A stretch of DNA of 35,308 nucleotides from Paucilactobacillus kaifaensis (GTDB taxonomy: Bacteria; Bacillota; Bacilli; Lactobacillales; Lactobacillaceae), in assembly GCF_005405145.1 (NCBI RefSeq), contig NZ_BJDM01000018.1:1-35308 (forward strand). The letters run 5' to 3'. Of the stretch, positions 11,125 through 21,359 are shown piece after piece. Position 1 is the stretch's first letter; each line of letters starts with the position of its first letter. The position numbers and the translations under genes are program-made. The notes beneath the pieces are model-generated. The model did not search any database and was not told where the DNA came from. It worked only from the letters and a program-made list of their open reading frames with translations.

Positions 11125-14100
11125 GTTGGTCCTCGCTGTCATGAGTTTGCTGTGCTAATGCGCCAATAAAATCAGTTAATTGGGCTAGCCATGTGGTTTG
11201 ATTCATTTTTGGTTGAATCACCAATTTAATTTGTAATTTTTGATTATCTTCACCAATAGTTGCCTTAAAATCAGTTTGCGCTAGTTGTTTTAAAATCGTT
11301 TTAGGCGAAATAATTTGACTCGCTTTTTTAGATAACAAGATAAATATATACCCATCCTGGCGCCTGATTTTTTCTAATAGTGCTAAATCACTGAAAAGTT
11401 TAATTTTGCCAATCACCAGTAGATTTTCAACTTGAACAGGATAATCTCCAAAGCGATCGATCAAATCACCTTGAGTTTCTGTTAATTGGTCTTCATTTTC
11501 GGCCTTTCTGATTTCTTTGTAAATCTCAATTTTTTGTCGTTGATCTTCAATATACTCAGATGGCAAATATGCTTCAATTCCCAATTCAATTTCACTATCT
11601 GTTTTTTGCGTAACTTTCTTTCCTTGTTTAATAGCGACTGCATCGGCTAGCATTTGTGAGTATAGATCATACCCCACTGAATCAATGAAACCATGCTGTT
11701 GCTTGCCCAATAAGTTACCGGCCCCCCGAATTGATAGATCTCGCATCGCGATTTTAAACCCGGAACCTAATTCGGTAAAATCACGAATTGCAGCTAATCG
11801 TTTTTCGCTTACCTCAGTCAGTACCTTATTAGGCTGATACATAAAGTAACCATATGCAACCCGGTTACTACGTCCAATGCGACCACGAATTTGATATAGT
11901 TGTGCTAATCCCATTCTATCAGCATTCTCCACAAATAACGTGTTTACATTCGGAATATCAACTCCTGTTTCAATAATTGATGTTGTCACTAACACATCAT
12001 ACTCACCACGAACGAAGTCATATAAAACACCCTCCAGTTGTGATTCTGTCATTTGACCATGAATATAGCCGACGCGTGCTTCTGGAACTAGCATTTGAAT
12101 TTCGGCCACTGTCTTTTCAATGTCCGCCACCCGATTGTGCAAATAGTAGACTTGTCCACCACGCTGTATTTCGCGCATAATACCATCTCGAATTGCGCCT
12201 GCATTTTGCTCCATTACATACGTTTGAATTGGAAAACGACCAGCTGGTGGTGTCTCAATCACAGATAAATCGCGAACTCCCAGCATTGACATATGCAAAG
12301 TTCTTGGAATCGGTGTGGCTGTTAATGTTAATACATCCACGTTAGATTTTAGCTGTTTCAAGCGTTCCTTATGCTTAACCCCAAAACGTTGCTCTTCATC
12401 GATAATTAACAGCCCTAAATCTTTAAACGAAATATCTTTAGATAACAATCGATGGGTTCCAACAACAATGTCGCACTCGCCACTTTTAAGCTGTGCTTCA
12501 GTTTCTCGCACTTCTTTAGTAGTTTTGAACCGTGACATTAACCCAATATTAACCGGGTAACCCTCAAATCGATTTTGCATGGTATCAAAATGTTGCTGGG
12601 CCAAAATGGTCGTTGGGACAAGAAAAGCTACCTGTTTGCCAGCTTCAACAGCTTTAAAAGCAGCCCGTAAGGCAACTTCCGTTTTACCATAACCCACATC
12701 CCCAACTAACAGTCGGTCCATTGGCTTGATGCGTTCCATATCTCGTTTAATTTCCTCACTACTGCGTAACTGATCCCTAGTTTCAGTGTACGGAAAATCA
12801 TTTTCGAATTGTTCTTGATAACTGTCATCTTTGGGGTAAGCATAGCCTTTTTCGGCTTCTCGTGCAGCATACAACTCAACTAATTCATCTGCAATATCTT
12901 CAATTTTAGCAGCGACTTTTCGTTTTGTTTTCGCCCATTCACTCCCACCCAATTTGTTAACATGTGGCGTTTTCGACTCTGATGAAACATATTTCTGGAC
13001 TAAATTAAGTTGCGTAATTGGTACAAAAATTTGTGCATTTTTTTGGTAGTCGATAGTAATATAATCCTGATTTACACCATCAACTTTTAAGGTTTGAATT
13101 CCTGTAAACTGCCCAATTCCATGATTCACATGAACAACGTAGTCACCTGGTTTAAGATCCGTATAGCTTTTGATTCTCTCCGCATTAGCTAAAGTTTGCT
13201 GTCGGACCCGTTTTTTTTGAACCTGCTTAAACATTTCTGTTTCAGTAATCACAACCAGATTGGCGTTTGGCAACTCAAATCCATTTTGTAAGCCGGCCGA
13301 AACTAGTTGAACAAGCTGCGGTTTAATTTCATTTGCTTTAGTCTCAGTGACATTGATGTCAAAGTCGTGCAGTGTACTGTCGATTTTCTGCATTCGCTCT
13401 TCACCATTGACCATAATTACCACAGTTTGATTTTGCTTCATCCAGCGGCCAATTTCGGTTTTTAAAATTGGTAATTGACCAAAAAATTGCTGCATATTAC
13501 GCGTAATTAAATTAGTAATTTGCGTAAATTTTAATTGAACCATTCCTTTTTGAAAGAGAGCAAAAATAATCTGAGCATGTTTATCAGAACGTATTAACTG
13601 AACAAAATCATTTTGTAAAGTATCAGTCGATAATAACTGCTGCTGGTCCACTTTATCAACTAACCAATTACTTTCGTCGTTTTGAAACTGCTTTTGAGCA
13701 TCCACAATTCGTGGGTAATCGTCAATAAATAAGGCGCTATCTGCTGGTAAATAATCCAGCAAAGAATATTTTTTTGGATAAACCAGATTAGCAAATTCCA
13801 GCATTTCGGGTACTAATTGTTCATGTGAAATTGCTTTTAACAGCGGTGAAATTGCCTGTTCTAGTCTTTTACGTGCATCTTCATCAGTTAGGTCATCGTG
13901 AGTTTTGTTAAAAGCCGTTTGAATTCGAGCCCCAATTTCCGAAAAATCAGTTGGTGCCACAACAAAATCAGTGGCTGGCAAAACTGTCACTGTTTCAATA
14001 TTTTCAACACTGCGTTGATCACTTGCATCAAAAAAACGTAATGAATCAACTTCCGTATCAAACAGATCAATTCTAACCGGATACTGTGTATTTAACGGAT

Positions 14101-14644
14101 AAATATCAATAATAGATCCCCGAATAGCAAAATCACCCGGTCTCAAAACCATTTTTTCATATTTATAGCCCATCGAACTCAATAGAATTCTGGTCTTTTC
14201 TAATTTAATTTCACTGCCCACTTTGATATTCAGTGCCGCTTGTTTAAAGACCTGCGGTTCAGGCAACAACCGGTTCATCCCAGATGTTGATGTAACAATC
14301 ACACAGTTTTCATTTTGCATTAAAGCATGCAGTGCTTGTACCCGCTGCAGCCTGTAATCGGGTGAACTCGTTGCCACTTCAGCGGCAATCATTTCTTCAG
14401 CCGGAAACTCAAACACTTTTTCTTCTGGCAATCTGTTCATCAAATCCGCGGCAACTTGATCCATATGAAATAATGTATCAGTCACAATAACTTGAGGATG
14501 TGACGACTTTTGTTGCAGTGCGCTCAATAATAATGTCCGCGCAGAACCAGAAATACCAGTAATTAATTGACGCTCACCAGGTTTAATTGCATTTGAAATT
14601 TGGGTAAATTCCGGCATTTGTTCCAGTAAATTTTCTAATTCCAC
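11099..14644 (-). CDS. mfd: Transcription-repair coupling factor Mfd
   Basis: A translocase that removes RNA polymerase stalled at DNA lesions and recruits UvrA. From GTG at 14642-14644 the protein has 1181 residues, the usual Mfd length. Order: UvrB-like N-terminal domains, the RNAP-interacting Tudor-like domain (KPGDYVVHVNHGIGQF, about 497-512), the RecG-like helicase with Walker A GDVGYGKTE (about 650), DEEQ (about 748) and the GRIGR motif, then the C-terminal autoinhibitory domain. AGAGGAG lies six bases before the GTG; the open frame extends 45 codons further upstream to 14779 without a ribosome site and through a leader hairpin. Confidence 0.95.
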   Translation of the reverse strand: MELENLLEQMPEFTQISNAIKPGERQLITGISGSARTLLLSALQQKSSHPQVIVTDTLFHMDQVAADLMNRLPEEKVFEFPAEEMIAAEVATSSPDYRLQRVQALHALMQNENCVIVTSTSGMNRLLPEPQVFKQAALNIKVGSEIKLEKTRILLSSMGYKYEKMVLRPGDFAIRGSIIDIYPLNTQYPVRIDLFDTEVDSLRFFDASDQRSVENIETVTVLPATDFVVAPTDFSEIGARIQTAFNKTHDDLTDEDARKRLEQAISPLLKAISHEQLVPEMLEFANLVYPKKYSLLDYLPADSALFIDDYPRIVDAQKQFQNDESNWLVDKVDQQQLLSTDTLQNDFVQLIRSDKHAQIIFALFQKGMVQLKFTQITNLITRNMQQFFGQLPILKTEIGRWMKQNQTVVIMVNGEERMQKIDSTLHDFDINVTETKANEIKPQLVQLVSAGLQNGFELPNANLVVITETEMFKQVQKKRVRQQTLANAERIKSYTDLKPGDYVVHVNHGIGQFTGIQTLKVDGVNQDYITIDYQKNAQIFVPITQLNLVQKYVSSESKTPHVNKLGGSEWAKTKRKVAAKIEDIADELVELYAAREAEKGYAYPKDDSYQEQFENDFPYTETRDQLRSSEEIKRDMERIKPMDRLLVGDVGYGKTEVALRAAFKAVEAGKQVAFLVPTTILAQQHFDTMQNRFEGYPVNIGLMSRFKTTKEVRETEAQLKSGECDIVVGTHRLLSKDISFKDLGLLIIDEEQRFGVKHKERLKQLKSNVDVLTLTATPIPRTLHMSMLGVRDLSVIETPPAGRFPIQTYVMEQNAGAIRDGIMREIQRGGQVYYLHNRVADIEKTVAEIQMLVPEARVGYIHGQMTESQLEGVLYDFVRGEYDVLVTTSIIETGVDIPNVNTLFVENADRMGLAQLYQIRGRIGRSNRVAYGYFMYQPNKVLTEVSEKRLAAIRDFTELGSGFKIAMRDLSIRGAGNLLGKQQHGFIDSVGYDLYSQMLADAVAIKQGKKVTQKTDSEIELGIEAYLPSEYIEDQRQKIEIYKEIRKAENEDQLTETQGDLIDRFGDYPVQVENLLVIGKIKLFSDLALLEKIRRQDGYIFILLSKKASQIISPKTILKQLAQTDFKATIGEDNQKLQIKLVIQPKMNQTTWLAQLTDFIGALAQQTHDSEDQRETSKTSS

Positions 14645-14699
14645 TTTTATCTCCTCTAAAAAGAGTGTGAGCTGCGACGTCCAGATATCGTAGGTTAAA

Positions 14700-14752
14700 C
14701 CAGTAACAGTGATTGATAAATCGCTCTTTGATTTATTCACCACTATTACTGG
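14700..14752 (-). other. Long stem-loop in the mfd 5' leader
   Basis: Two 23-nt arms (14700-14722 and 14730-14752) pair with two mismatches and two wobbles around a 7-nt loop. No T-run follows, so it is not a canonical terminator. It sits between the pth stop and the mfd ribosome site. Confidence 0.7.
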
Positions 14753-14829
14753 CTTAGCTTTAGAGATTTGGTGTAGCAAACACGTCTACTAAAATTCATA
14801 AATCTACGTTACTAATCTAGTTACCTTGT

Positions 14830-15387
14830 TTAATTAAACCGATTCATTAATTTGTCAAATGTAACACCAGTTAACCATGCATCAATTGCACTAACAGCCT
14901 CGGATAGGCTATCGTCAAACAACGTAAGCTGATCCGGCTTAAATTTACCAAGGACATAGTCAACGACCCGCATCTTTTGTGGGTGATCAATACCCACTTT
15001 TAGTCGATTAAATTGCTGAGTTCCTAAATGACTAATCAAACTTTTAATGCCATTATGTCCTCCAGCGGAACCGTGCTGTTTCAGTCTGATCTTGCCAACT
15101 GGTAAATCCATGTCATCATGAGCAACAATCACATCTTCAATCGAAATGTCGTAATAATCCATCAGTGGTTTAACAGCTCTACCCGAATCATTCATAAACG
15201 TAGTCGGTTTAACTACCAGTACTTTTTGGTCAGCAACTAAACCGGTGGCCACCATGGCTTCCATCTTAGAACGTTTAAAAGTTAATTCATGTTCCCGACA
15301 AAACCGATCAACTACCATAAAACCAGTATTATGCCTAGTTTGGTCATATTGTGGACCAATATTTCCTAATCCAACTATCATTTTCAT
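14830..15387 (-). CDS. pth: Peptidyl-tRNA hydrolase
   Basis: Releases tRNA from prematurely dropped peptidyl-tRNA. The 185 residues show the catalytic and substrate-binding set: GLGN (N9), H19 in RHNTGF, N66 in PTTFMNDSG, D92 in AHDDMDLP and N112 in GGHNG. The start is ATG at 15385-15387 (MKMIVGLGN) with GGAAGGA upstream at a rather long spacing; a second ATG two codons later is possible. It is first in the leftward block, divergent from ldh, with its own promoter. Confidence 0.95.
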   Translation of the reverse strand: MKMIVGLGNIGPQYDQTRHNTGFMVVDRFCREHELTFKRSKMEAMVATGLVADQKVLVVKPTTFMNDSGRAVKPLMDYYDISIEDVIVAHDDMDLPVGKIRLKQHGSAGGHNGIKSLISHLGTQQFNRLKVGIDHPQKMRVVDYVLGKFKPDQLTLFDDSLSEAVSAIDAWLTGVTFDKLMNRFN

Positions 15388-15461
15388 TATTATAAAATTC
15401 CTTCCCGAATTGAGACAAAAAGGCCGAACGAAGTAAATCCCGTCCAGCAAATCCACTGACC

Positions 15462-15491
15462 ATTATAAACCAGTTGGCAATCAAACAACAA
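15462..15491 (-). promoter_or_regulatory. Promoter for pth (and mfd block)
   Basis: The minus strand has TTGTTG (15486-15491), 18 nt, then TATAAT (15462-15467), leaving a leader of about 70 nt. Confidence 0.62.
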
Positions 15492-15519
15492 ATAATTCGT
15501 GAACAAATTAGTCTACTGA

Positions 15520-16578
<1,059 letters not shown>

Positions 16579-16603
16579 TATTCCAATAATACTTCGATTT
16601 ATC

Positions 16604-16657
16604 AAAACATCAATTAGTAATTCAAATTGCGAATTATTAATTGATGTTTTTTTATTT
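16604..16657 (+). terminator. ldh terminator
   Basis: A 20-bp stem (16604-16623 with 16631-16650) including one G-U pair and a 7-nt loop, followed by a T-rich tract. Confidence 0.92.
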
Positions 16658-16744
16658 TCTATATTTGTTACTCGCGGTTTTTACTTTTCAATTCAAGCAA
16701 GTTCTAAATAATTTTTAATGTTTTTCTCATAATGCCTAGAACTA

Positions 16745-16753
16745 TGCTATTAT
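16745..16753 (+). promoter_or_regulatory. Extended -10 promoter for cbpA
   Basis: TGC followed by TATTAT, with no convincing -35. It would give a leader of about 38 nt. Confidence 0.45.
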
Positions 16754-16797
16754 TAAAAGGATGCATTATAGATAAACTTAAATGAGGTTTTAATCCA

Positions 16798-17439
16798 ATG
16801 TTAATTAAGTCACTTGTAAAAACAAAAAATAATTTAACAACCTTGCAAGAAGATACTACTCTTGCACAGGCGTTAGAAGTTCTAGAAGAATCTGATTTTC
16901 GCTGTGTTCCAGTTCTTGATAAAACTGGTCAAATTTTTCGCGGTAACATTTACAAAATGCACATTTATCGGCACAAATCCCGTGGTGGTGACATGGATTT
17001 ACCTGTAACAAATTTGCTGAAAAACTCAACAAAATTCATTTCTGTTAATGCCGCCTTTTTTAACATTTTCTTTTCAATTAAAGATCTACCCTACATTGCT
17101 GTTCTTGATGAGCAAAGTCGTTTCTACGGCATTTTAACGCATACCAAGCTGCTAAGCATGCTTGCAGAAGGATGGAATATTCACGCAGGTAGCTATGTTT
17201 TGACGGTTACAACACGCGATGAACGCGGGTCATTAGTCAACATGGCCAAGGCCATCACTAAATATACGACTATTGCTAATTGTATATCATTAGATTTACA
17301 AGAGCCTAACGTAGTCCGTCGCATTTTATTCACTTTGCCTCCTGATGTAAATAGTGTCTTACTAAAAAAAATCGTTCATAATTTGGAACGTAAGGGATTT
17401 GAAGTTCCCGAAATTGAGAATTTACATGCCCAATTATAA
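16798..17439 (+). CDS. cbpA: CBS-ACT domain protein, c-di-AMP-binding CbpA-like
   Basis: The 213 residues contain two CBS repeats (about 1-60 and 68-125; RCVPVLDKTGQIFRG and YIAVLDEQSRFYGILTH) and a C-terminal ACT domain (about 133-205; VLTVTTRDERGSLVNMAKAI). CBS pairs bind adenine nucleotides; the CBS-ACT arrangement and length match Listeria CbpA, a c-di-AMP-binding protein. Ligand binding here is inference. Shorter DarB/CbpB proteins lack the ACT part. GAGG precedes the ATG at a rather long spacing. It converges on mazF and ends at a bidirectional terminator. Confidence 0.8.
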   Translation: MLIKSLVKTKNNLTTLQEDTTLAQALEVLEESDFRCVPVLDKTGQIFRGNIYKMHIYRHKSRGGDMDLPVTNLLKNSTKFISVNAAFFNIFFSIKDLPYIAVLDEQSRFYGILTHTKLLSMLAEGWNIHAGSYVLTVTTRDERGSLVNMAKAITKYTTIANCISLDLQEPNVVRRILFTLPPDVNSVLLKKIVHNLERKGFEVPEIENLHAQL

Positions 17440-17442
17440 TGA

Positions 17443-17495
17443 AATAATAAAATGACCGCCTAATTCCAGTTGGATTAGGCGGTCATTTTATTATT
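17443..17495. terminator. Bidirectional terminator between cbpA and mazF
   Basis: An 18-bp perfect outer stem (17443-17460 with 17478-17495) plus an inner part with one bulged T. A-rich and T-rich flanks make it a terminator on both strands, for cbpA rightward and mazF leftward. Confidence 0.9.
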
Positions 17496-17565
17496 ACACT
17501 GAGTCACTAGGTTTCCATCACACATTTAAACTATGCGATGTTGTTTTGATAAGGATTTACTTTTT

Positions 17566-17961
17566 TTAGTATGTACTACTCGCATGAGTCGGGGTTTTAG
17601 TGGTTTGACTAAGTAATCCAATACTGACTTGTAACGCGTGATCAACACGTTTCATCGTACTATCTTCTAAATGCGTTACTCGATCACGTAATCGTTGCTT
17701 ATCAATCGTCCGGACCTGTTCCAACAAAATTACCGAATCCTTCTCAATACCAACATATTCAGAATTAATCGGAACATGCGTTGGCATTTTCGGTTTTTGA
17801 ATCCGAGCAGTGATTGCAGCAACGATTACAGTTGGACTATAGTGATTTCCAACATCATTTTGGATAATCACTACTGGTCGCATACCACCTTGTTCAGAGC
17901 CAATTACTGGCGACAAATCGGCGTAAAAGATATCCCCCCGCTTAATTTCAACCTTGGCCAT
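17566..17961 (-). CDS. mazF: MazF/PemK-family mRNA interferase (EndoA type)
   Basis: A ribosome-independent endoribonuclease that, as B. subtilis EndoA/MazF, cuts single-stranded RNA at specific short sites. The 131 residues include [18 protein letters not shown], the catalytic R28 (RPVVIIQND) and T51 (AAITARIQK), and [14 protein letters not shown], so the active site looks intact. There is a 12-15 residue Ser/Thr-rich C-terminal tail. ATG follows GAGGAGG. Bacillus has alr-antitoxin-toxin; here the 133 nt between alr and mazF hold no antitoxin ORF. A private extended -10 lies at 18030-18038. Confidence 0.9.
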   Translation of the reverse strand: MAKVEIKRGDIFYADLSPVIGSEQGGMRPVVIIQNDVGNHYSPTVIVAAITARIQKPKMPTHVPINSEYVGIEKDSVILLEQVRTIDKQRLRDRVTHLEDSTMKRVDHALQVSIGLLSQTTKTPTHASSTY

Positions 17962-18029
17962 TCCACCACCTCCTCATGCTGTACTCACAAACTTTCATTA
18001 AAATTTATAAAGGCCCTAATATCTGGCTA

Positions 18030-18038
18030 ATTATAACA
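18030..18038 (-). promoter_or_regulatory. Extended -10 promoter for mazF
   Basis: The minus strand reads TGT then TATAAT in the alr-mazF gap. No clear -35. Confidence 0.55.
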
Positions 18039-18094
18039 TATCATGACAGTTTACGACCTTAAATTACAATTTTCCAATTAATTTCTTAGAATTC

Positions 18095-19219
18095 TTAGTA
18101 GACATACTCCCGCTTCAATCGAGTGGCTAAACTAGTCATAATCTCATAGTTAATTGTGTGAGCATATTCAGCGACATCCTCACAAGAAATTTGCTGACCT
18201 TTCTGCTGTCCAATTAACGTAACCTCAGTACCTGCAGCCATCTTATGTGGTAACTTAATCATCATTTGGTCCATGCATACGCGACCAACAATTTCACAAA
18301 ACTCACCGTCAACTAACACATGGAACCCCTGCATTCTTCGTGGATATCCATCAGCATACCCTAACGGAATTGTTCCAATCCATTCGTCATCTTTTGCCTG
18401 ATAAGTCGCACCATAACTGATAGACGAACCTTTTTGCACTTGTTTCACAAAATCAATCTTAGTAACTAATGAAAGTACTGGTTGAAGCTCAAATGGTGGA
18501 TCAATTATCCTACCAGAAGGATTTAAGCCATACATTGCTATTCCAAAGCGAATCATGTTCCCGGTGACCGGTAAATGCCAAAGGCTGGTTGCAGAATTAG
18601 ACACATGAATAAACTCTGGCAGAGACTCCATGTGATCAGTCAATTGATGCCATGTATCCATTTGCTGTGTGAAATAATCGAAACTAACCTCATCCGCCGT
18701 GGCAAAGTGAGTAAATATCCCTTCAAAGCTAAAGGGCCTTTTCTGAACCAGTCGTAATGCATGATCAAATTCATCACGCACCCGAAAACCGATTCTTCCC
18801 ATTCCTGTGTCAAGAGCTAAATGAACCTTTAGTTTACCAGTAACCAATTGATTTTGAAGCAATTGACAATATTGCAACAACCATTCAGTTGATCCTACGG
18901 TTAACGAAATGTCATCTTTTTGAGCAAGCATAGCATTCTCAGGTTCAGTAATTCCCAGCACTAAGACCGGCACCTTAATTCCGGCATGCCTTAGCTCTAA
19001 CGCTTCATCTAAAATGGCAACACACAAACCATCTGCACCGCCTGCAACAGCGGCATTGGCAACTTGAACAAGGCCATGACCATAGGCATTCGCTTTGACT
19101 ACAGCAAATAATCTAGTTGAAGCCGGCAACAATTTTTTCTCATTTTTAATATTACTCTGAAGAGCAGCCAAGTTAATTACCAATTTGGTTGCCCGGTGTT
19201 CACCAACTACCATAATCAC
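18095..19219 (-). CDS. alr: Alanine racemase
   Basis: A PLP enzyme that makes D-alanine for peptidoglycan and teichoic acid D-alanylation. The 374 residues have the PLP lysine K42 in VKANAYGHG and the catalytic tyrosine Y269 in SYGATY, with the fold type III barrel between and a beta C-terminal domain. The start is GTG at 19217-19219, six bases after GGA of the ribosome site, overlapping the acpS stop (GTGA overlap); an ATG six bases on is possible. The overlap shows acpS and alr are one transcription unit. Confidence 0.96.
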   Translation of the reverse strand: MIMVVGEHRATKLVINLAALQSNIKNEKKLLPASTRLFAVVKANAYGHGLVQVANAAVAGGADGLCVAILDEALELRHAGIKVPVLVLGITEPENAMLAQKDDISLTVGSTEWLLQYCQLLQNQLVTGKLKVHLALDTGMGRIGFRVRDEFDHALRLVQKRPFSFEGIFTHFATADEVSFDYFTQQMDTWHQLTDHMESLPEFIHVSNSATSLWHLPVTGNMIRFGIAMYGLNPSGRIIDPPFELQPVLSLVTKIDFVKQVQKGSSISYGATYQAKDDEWIGTIPLGYADGYPRRMQGFHVLVDGEFCEIVGRVCMDQMMIKLPHKMAAGTEVTLIGQQKGQQISCEDVAEYAHTINYEIMTSLATRLKREYVY

Positions 19220-19578
19220 TTTGCTTCCTTTTCTAAAATAACTTGCGTCACCACTAGATCATGAATATGAGATACTGAGACATGTGCTTGACCATCAAAA
19301 ACAGATTGCGTCAAAATCGGTCGCCCAACTTCATTATTTAAAATCTCAATATCTTGAAAAGATAACTCTTCACCAATTCCTGTACCATAAGCTTTAGAAA
19401 ATGATTCTTTGAGCGAAAAACGTCCAGCAATAAATTCTCGTTTGTTTTGACCGCTAAGCAAATCATACTGTAATAGTTCTTTTTGGGTTAACACTTTAGC
19501 CGCAAAATGAGGGTGATTAGTTTGCATTTGATCAATGCGACTTATTTCAGTTAAATCAATTCCTGTTCCAAAAATCAT
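19216..19578 (-). CDS. acpS: Holo-[acyl-carrier-protein] synthase
   Basis: Transfers 4'-phosphopantetheine from CoA to acyl carrier protein. The 120 residues show the Mg-binding D8 (GTGIDLTEI) and E58 in RFSLKESFSKAYG. ATG at 19576-19578 follows AAGGA at six bases; the in-frame TTG two codons earlier is rejected. It is first in the acpS-alr pair, with a strong promoter upstream. The acpS-alr-mazF order is common in Bacilli. Confidence 0.95.
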   Translation of the reverse strand: MIFGTGIDLTEISRIDQMQTNHPHFAAKVLTQKELLQYDLLSGQNKREFIAGRFSLKESFSKAYGTGIGEELSFQDIEILNNEVGRPILTQSVFDGQAHVSVSHIHDLVVTQVILEKEAK

Positions 19579-19617
19579 TGTCAATCCTTCTTTTTAAACC
19601 GTCTATTTGAAGCCCTA

Positions 19618-19646
19618 ATTATATCAAAAATTGAGTAATTAGACAA
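19618..19646 (-). promoter_or_regulatory. Promoter for acpS-alr
   Basis: The minus strand has TTGTCT (19641-19646), 17 nt, and TATAAT (19618-19623) preceded by TGA (extended -10). Confidence 0.78.
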
Positions 19647-19689
19647 TTCAAGTAATACTAATCTATCCAATGTTTCGCCCAAAAATAAT

Positions 19690-19732
19690 TAAACAAAAAA
19701 ACAATACAATTCAAAGTTCGAATCATATTGTT
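19690..19732 (-). terminator. cshA terminator
   Basis: A 13-bp stem (19700-19712 with 19720-19732, two wobbles) followed on the minus strand by a run of T. It lies about 50 nt after the cshA stop and upstream of the acpS promoter. Confidence 0.82.
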
Positions 19733-19784
19733 TATTTTGTCACGCAACTACGACTCTTATTCATAGCTGCTCAACCTATCAATA

Positions 19785-21335
19785 TTAGCCTTTTTTATGG
19801 ATGCTATATGAGTGTCGGCTAGAGTGTCCACTCCCATTACTAGAGCGACCACTAGAATGTCCATTACCGCCACGACTGTCACTGTGGTAACCACCACTCC
19901 CATGACGTCGATTGGAATTACCACGATAACCACCGCCTCGGTTTTGGCCTCGGTTTTGGCCGCCATTGCGTCCACCACCACGATGCCCACCGCCATTACC
20001 ACCATGTTTATGGCTTGGTAATGGCCGTTCCGGTGTGATTTTAACCGGCGTAGCACTGGCATCATTTTTAGTAATATCATTAAGTAATGCTGCTACTAAT
20101 TCAACTGGTTCGTGTTGACTCAATAACTCTTCTGCTTGAGCAGAAAACTTGTTAGTATCCGTAGCAGAAATTAGACTTTCCACTTCACTTAACGCATTAG
20201 CAAGCTGCCCTTTAAAGGCTTCCTCTTGTGTGGGCGGCTTAAGTGGCAACATGCGAACCTTCGTTAATTTTTCAATTTCACGAAGATAATCCATTTCGTT
20301 TGGTGTTACAAATGTTAGCGAAACACCATGATGTCCAGCACGACCGGTACGGCCAATACGATGAACATAACTATCTGGATCCTGTGGAATATCATAGTTA
20401 TACACGTGAGTAACACCAGAAATATCAAGCCCACGAGCTGCTACATCAGTAGCAACTAAGATATCTAACTTACCTGCCTTGAATCGGCTCATAATTTGAC
20501 TACGACGTTGTTGTGTTAAATCACCATGGATTCCTGCTGCGTTATAACCACGAGCAATTAATCCCTTTGATAACTCATCTACACGACGCTTAGTTCGTCC
20601 AAACACGATTGTTAAATCGGGATCCTGCACGTCAATTAAACGGGTCATTGTATCAAATTTTTCGAAATCACGTGATCGAACATAGTATTGATCGATCAAT
20701 TCAGTCGTTAATTCCTTGGCCTTGATCTTAACTTGTTGTGGATCGCTCATGAACTGCACACCAATTTTTTTAATTGCTGGTGGCATTGTAGCTGAAAATA
20801 GTAATGTTTGTCGTGTTGTTGGCGTTTGTTTGATGATCGATTCAATATCATCTAAAAAGCCCATGTTTAACATTTCATCAGCTTCATCAAGTACCAAAGT
20901 CTGAATGTGTGCTAGCTTAACTGTGCGACGGTTAATGTGGTCTAATAGACGACCCGGCGTCCCAACCAAAACTTGAGGATGATTCTTTAAGTTATTGATT
21001 TGGCGGCGAATATCTGCCCCACCATAAACTACTTGGACCTTAACTTTTTTATCCTTACCCAAGCGATACATTTCTTCTTGGGTTTGAATTGCCAACTCAC
21101 GAGTTGGCGAAATAATTAGTGCTTGAATTTCTGGATTATTTGTATCGACATGTTCAATAATCGGTAACCCAAATGCCGCGGTTTTTCCAGTTCCTGTTTG
21201 TGCTTGACCAATAACGTCTTGGCCTTTTAACACCATCGGAATTGTTTGTTCTTGAATCGGCGTAGCTTCTTCATAGCCACTACGCTTTACTGCTTTTAAT
21301 AGGCTTTCTGATAAGCCTAACTCGCTAAAATTCAA
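19785..21335 (-). CDS. cshA: DEAD-box RNA helicase CshA
   Basis: An ATP-dependent RNA helicase acting in mRNA decay, ribosome assembly and cold adaptation. The 516 residues show the Q motif (GYEEATPIQEQ), motif I AQTGTGKT (45-52), DEAD (150-153), SAT (181-183) and HRIGRTGRAG in the second RecA domain. The last 80 residues are a disordered Gly/Arg/Asn/His/Ser tail with repeated GGQNRGQNRGG-like units, an RNA-binding or condensate-forming type of region. The start is TTG at 21333-21335, eight bases after GGAGG; there is no in-frame ATG nearby. It follows murF and has its own promoter and a hairpin leader. Confidence 0.95.
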   Translation of the reverse strand: MNFSELGLSESLLKAVKRSGYEEATPIQEQTIPMVLKGQDVIGQAQTGTGKTAAFGLPIIEHVDTNNPEIQALIISPTRELAIQTQEEMYRLGKDKKVKVQVVYGGADIRRQINNLKNHPQVLVGTPGRLLDHINRRTVKLAHIQTLVLDEADEMLNMGFLDDIESIIKQTPTTRQTLLFSATMPPAIKKIGVQFMSDPQQVKIKAKELTTELIDQYYVRSRDFEKFDTMTRLIDVQDPDLTIVFGRTKRRVDELSKGLIARGYNAAGIHGDLTQQRRSQIMSRFKAGKLDILVATDVAARGLDISGVTHVYNYDIPQDPDSYVHRIGRTGRAGHHGVSLTFVTPNEMDYLREIEKLTKVRMLPLKPPTQEEAFKGQLANALSEVESLISATDTNKFSAQAEELLSQHEPVELVAALLNDITKNDASATPVKITPERPLPSHKHGGNGGGHRGGGRNGGQNRGQNRGGGYRGNSNRRHGSGGYHSDSRGGNGHSSGRSSNGSGHSSRHSYSIHKKG

Positions 21336-21359
21336 ATATGTTTCCTCCTGTTAATTACG

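Noticed and set aside
11099-14779. mfd starting at 14779 (1226 residues)
   Set aside because: The extra 45 codons pass through a leader hairpin, have no ribosome site and exceed the family length; GTG at 14644 has an ideal site.
19757-20080. A second minus-strand open frame over the cshA tail
   Set aside because: An alternative-frame product of the Gly-rich repetitive codons; composition is Val/Met-biased and there is no start signal.
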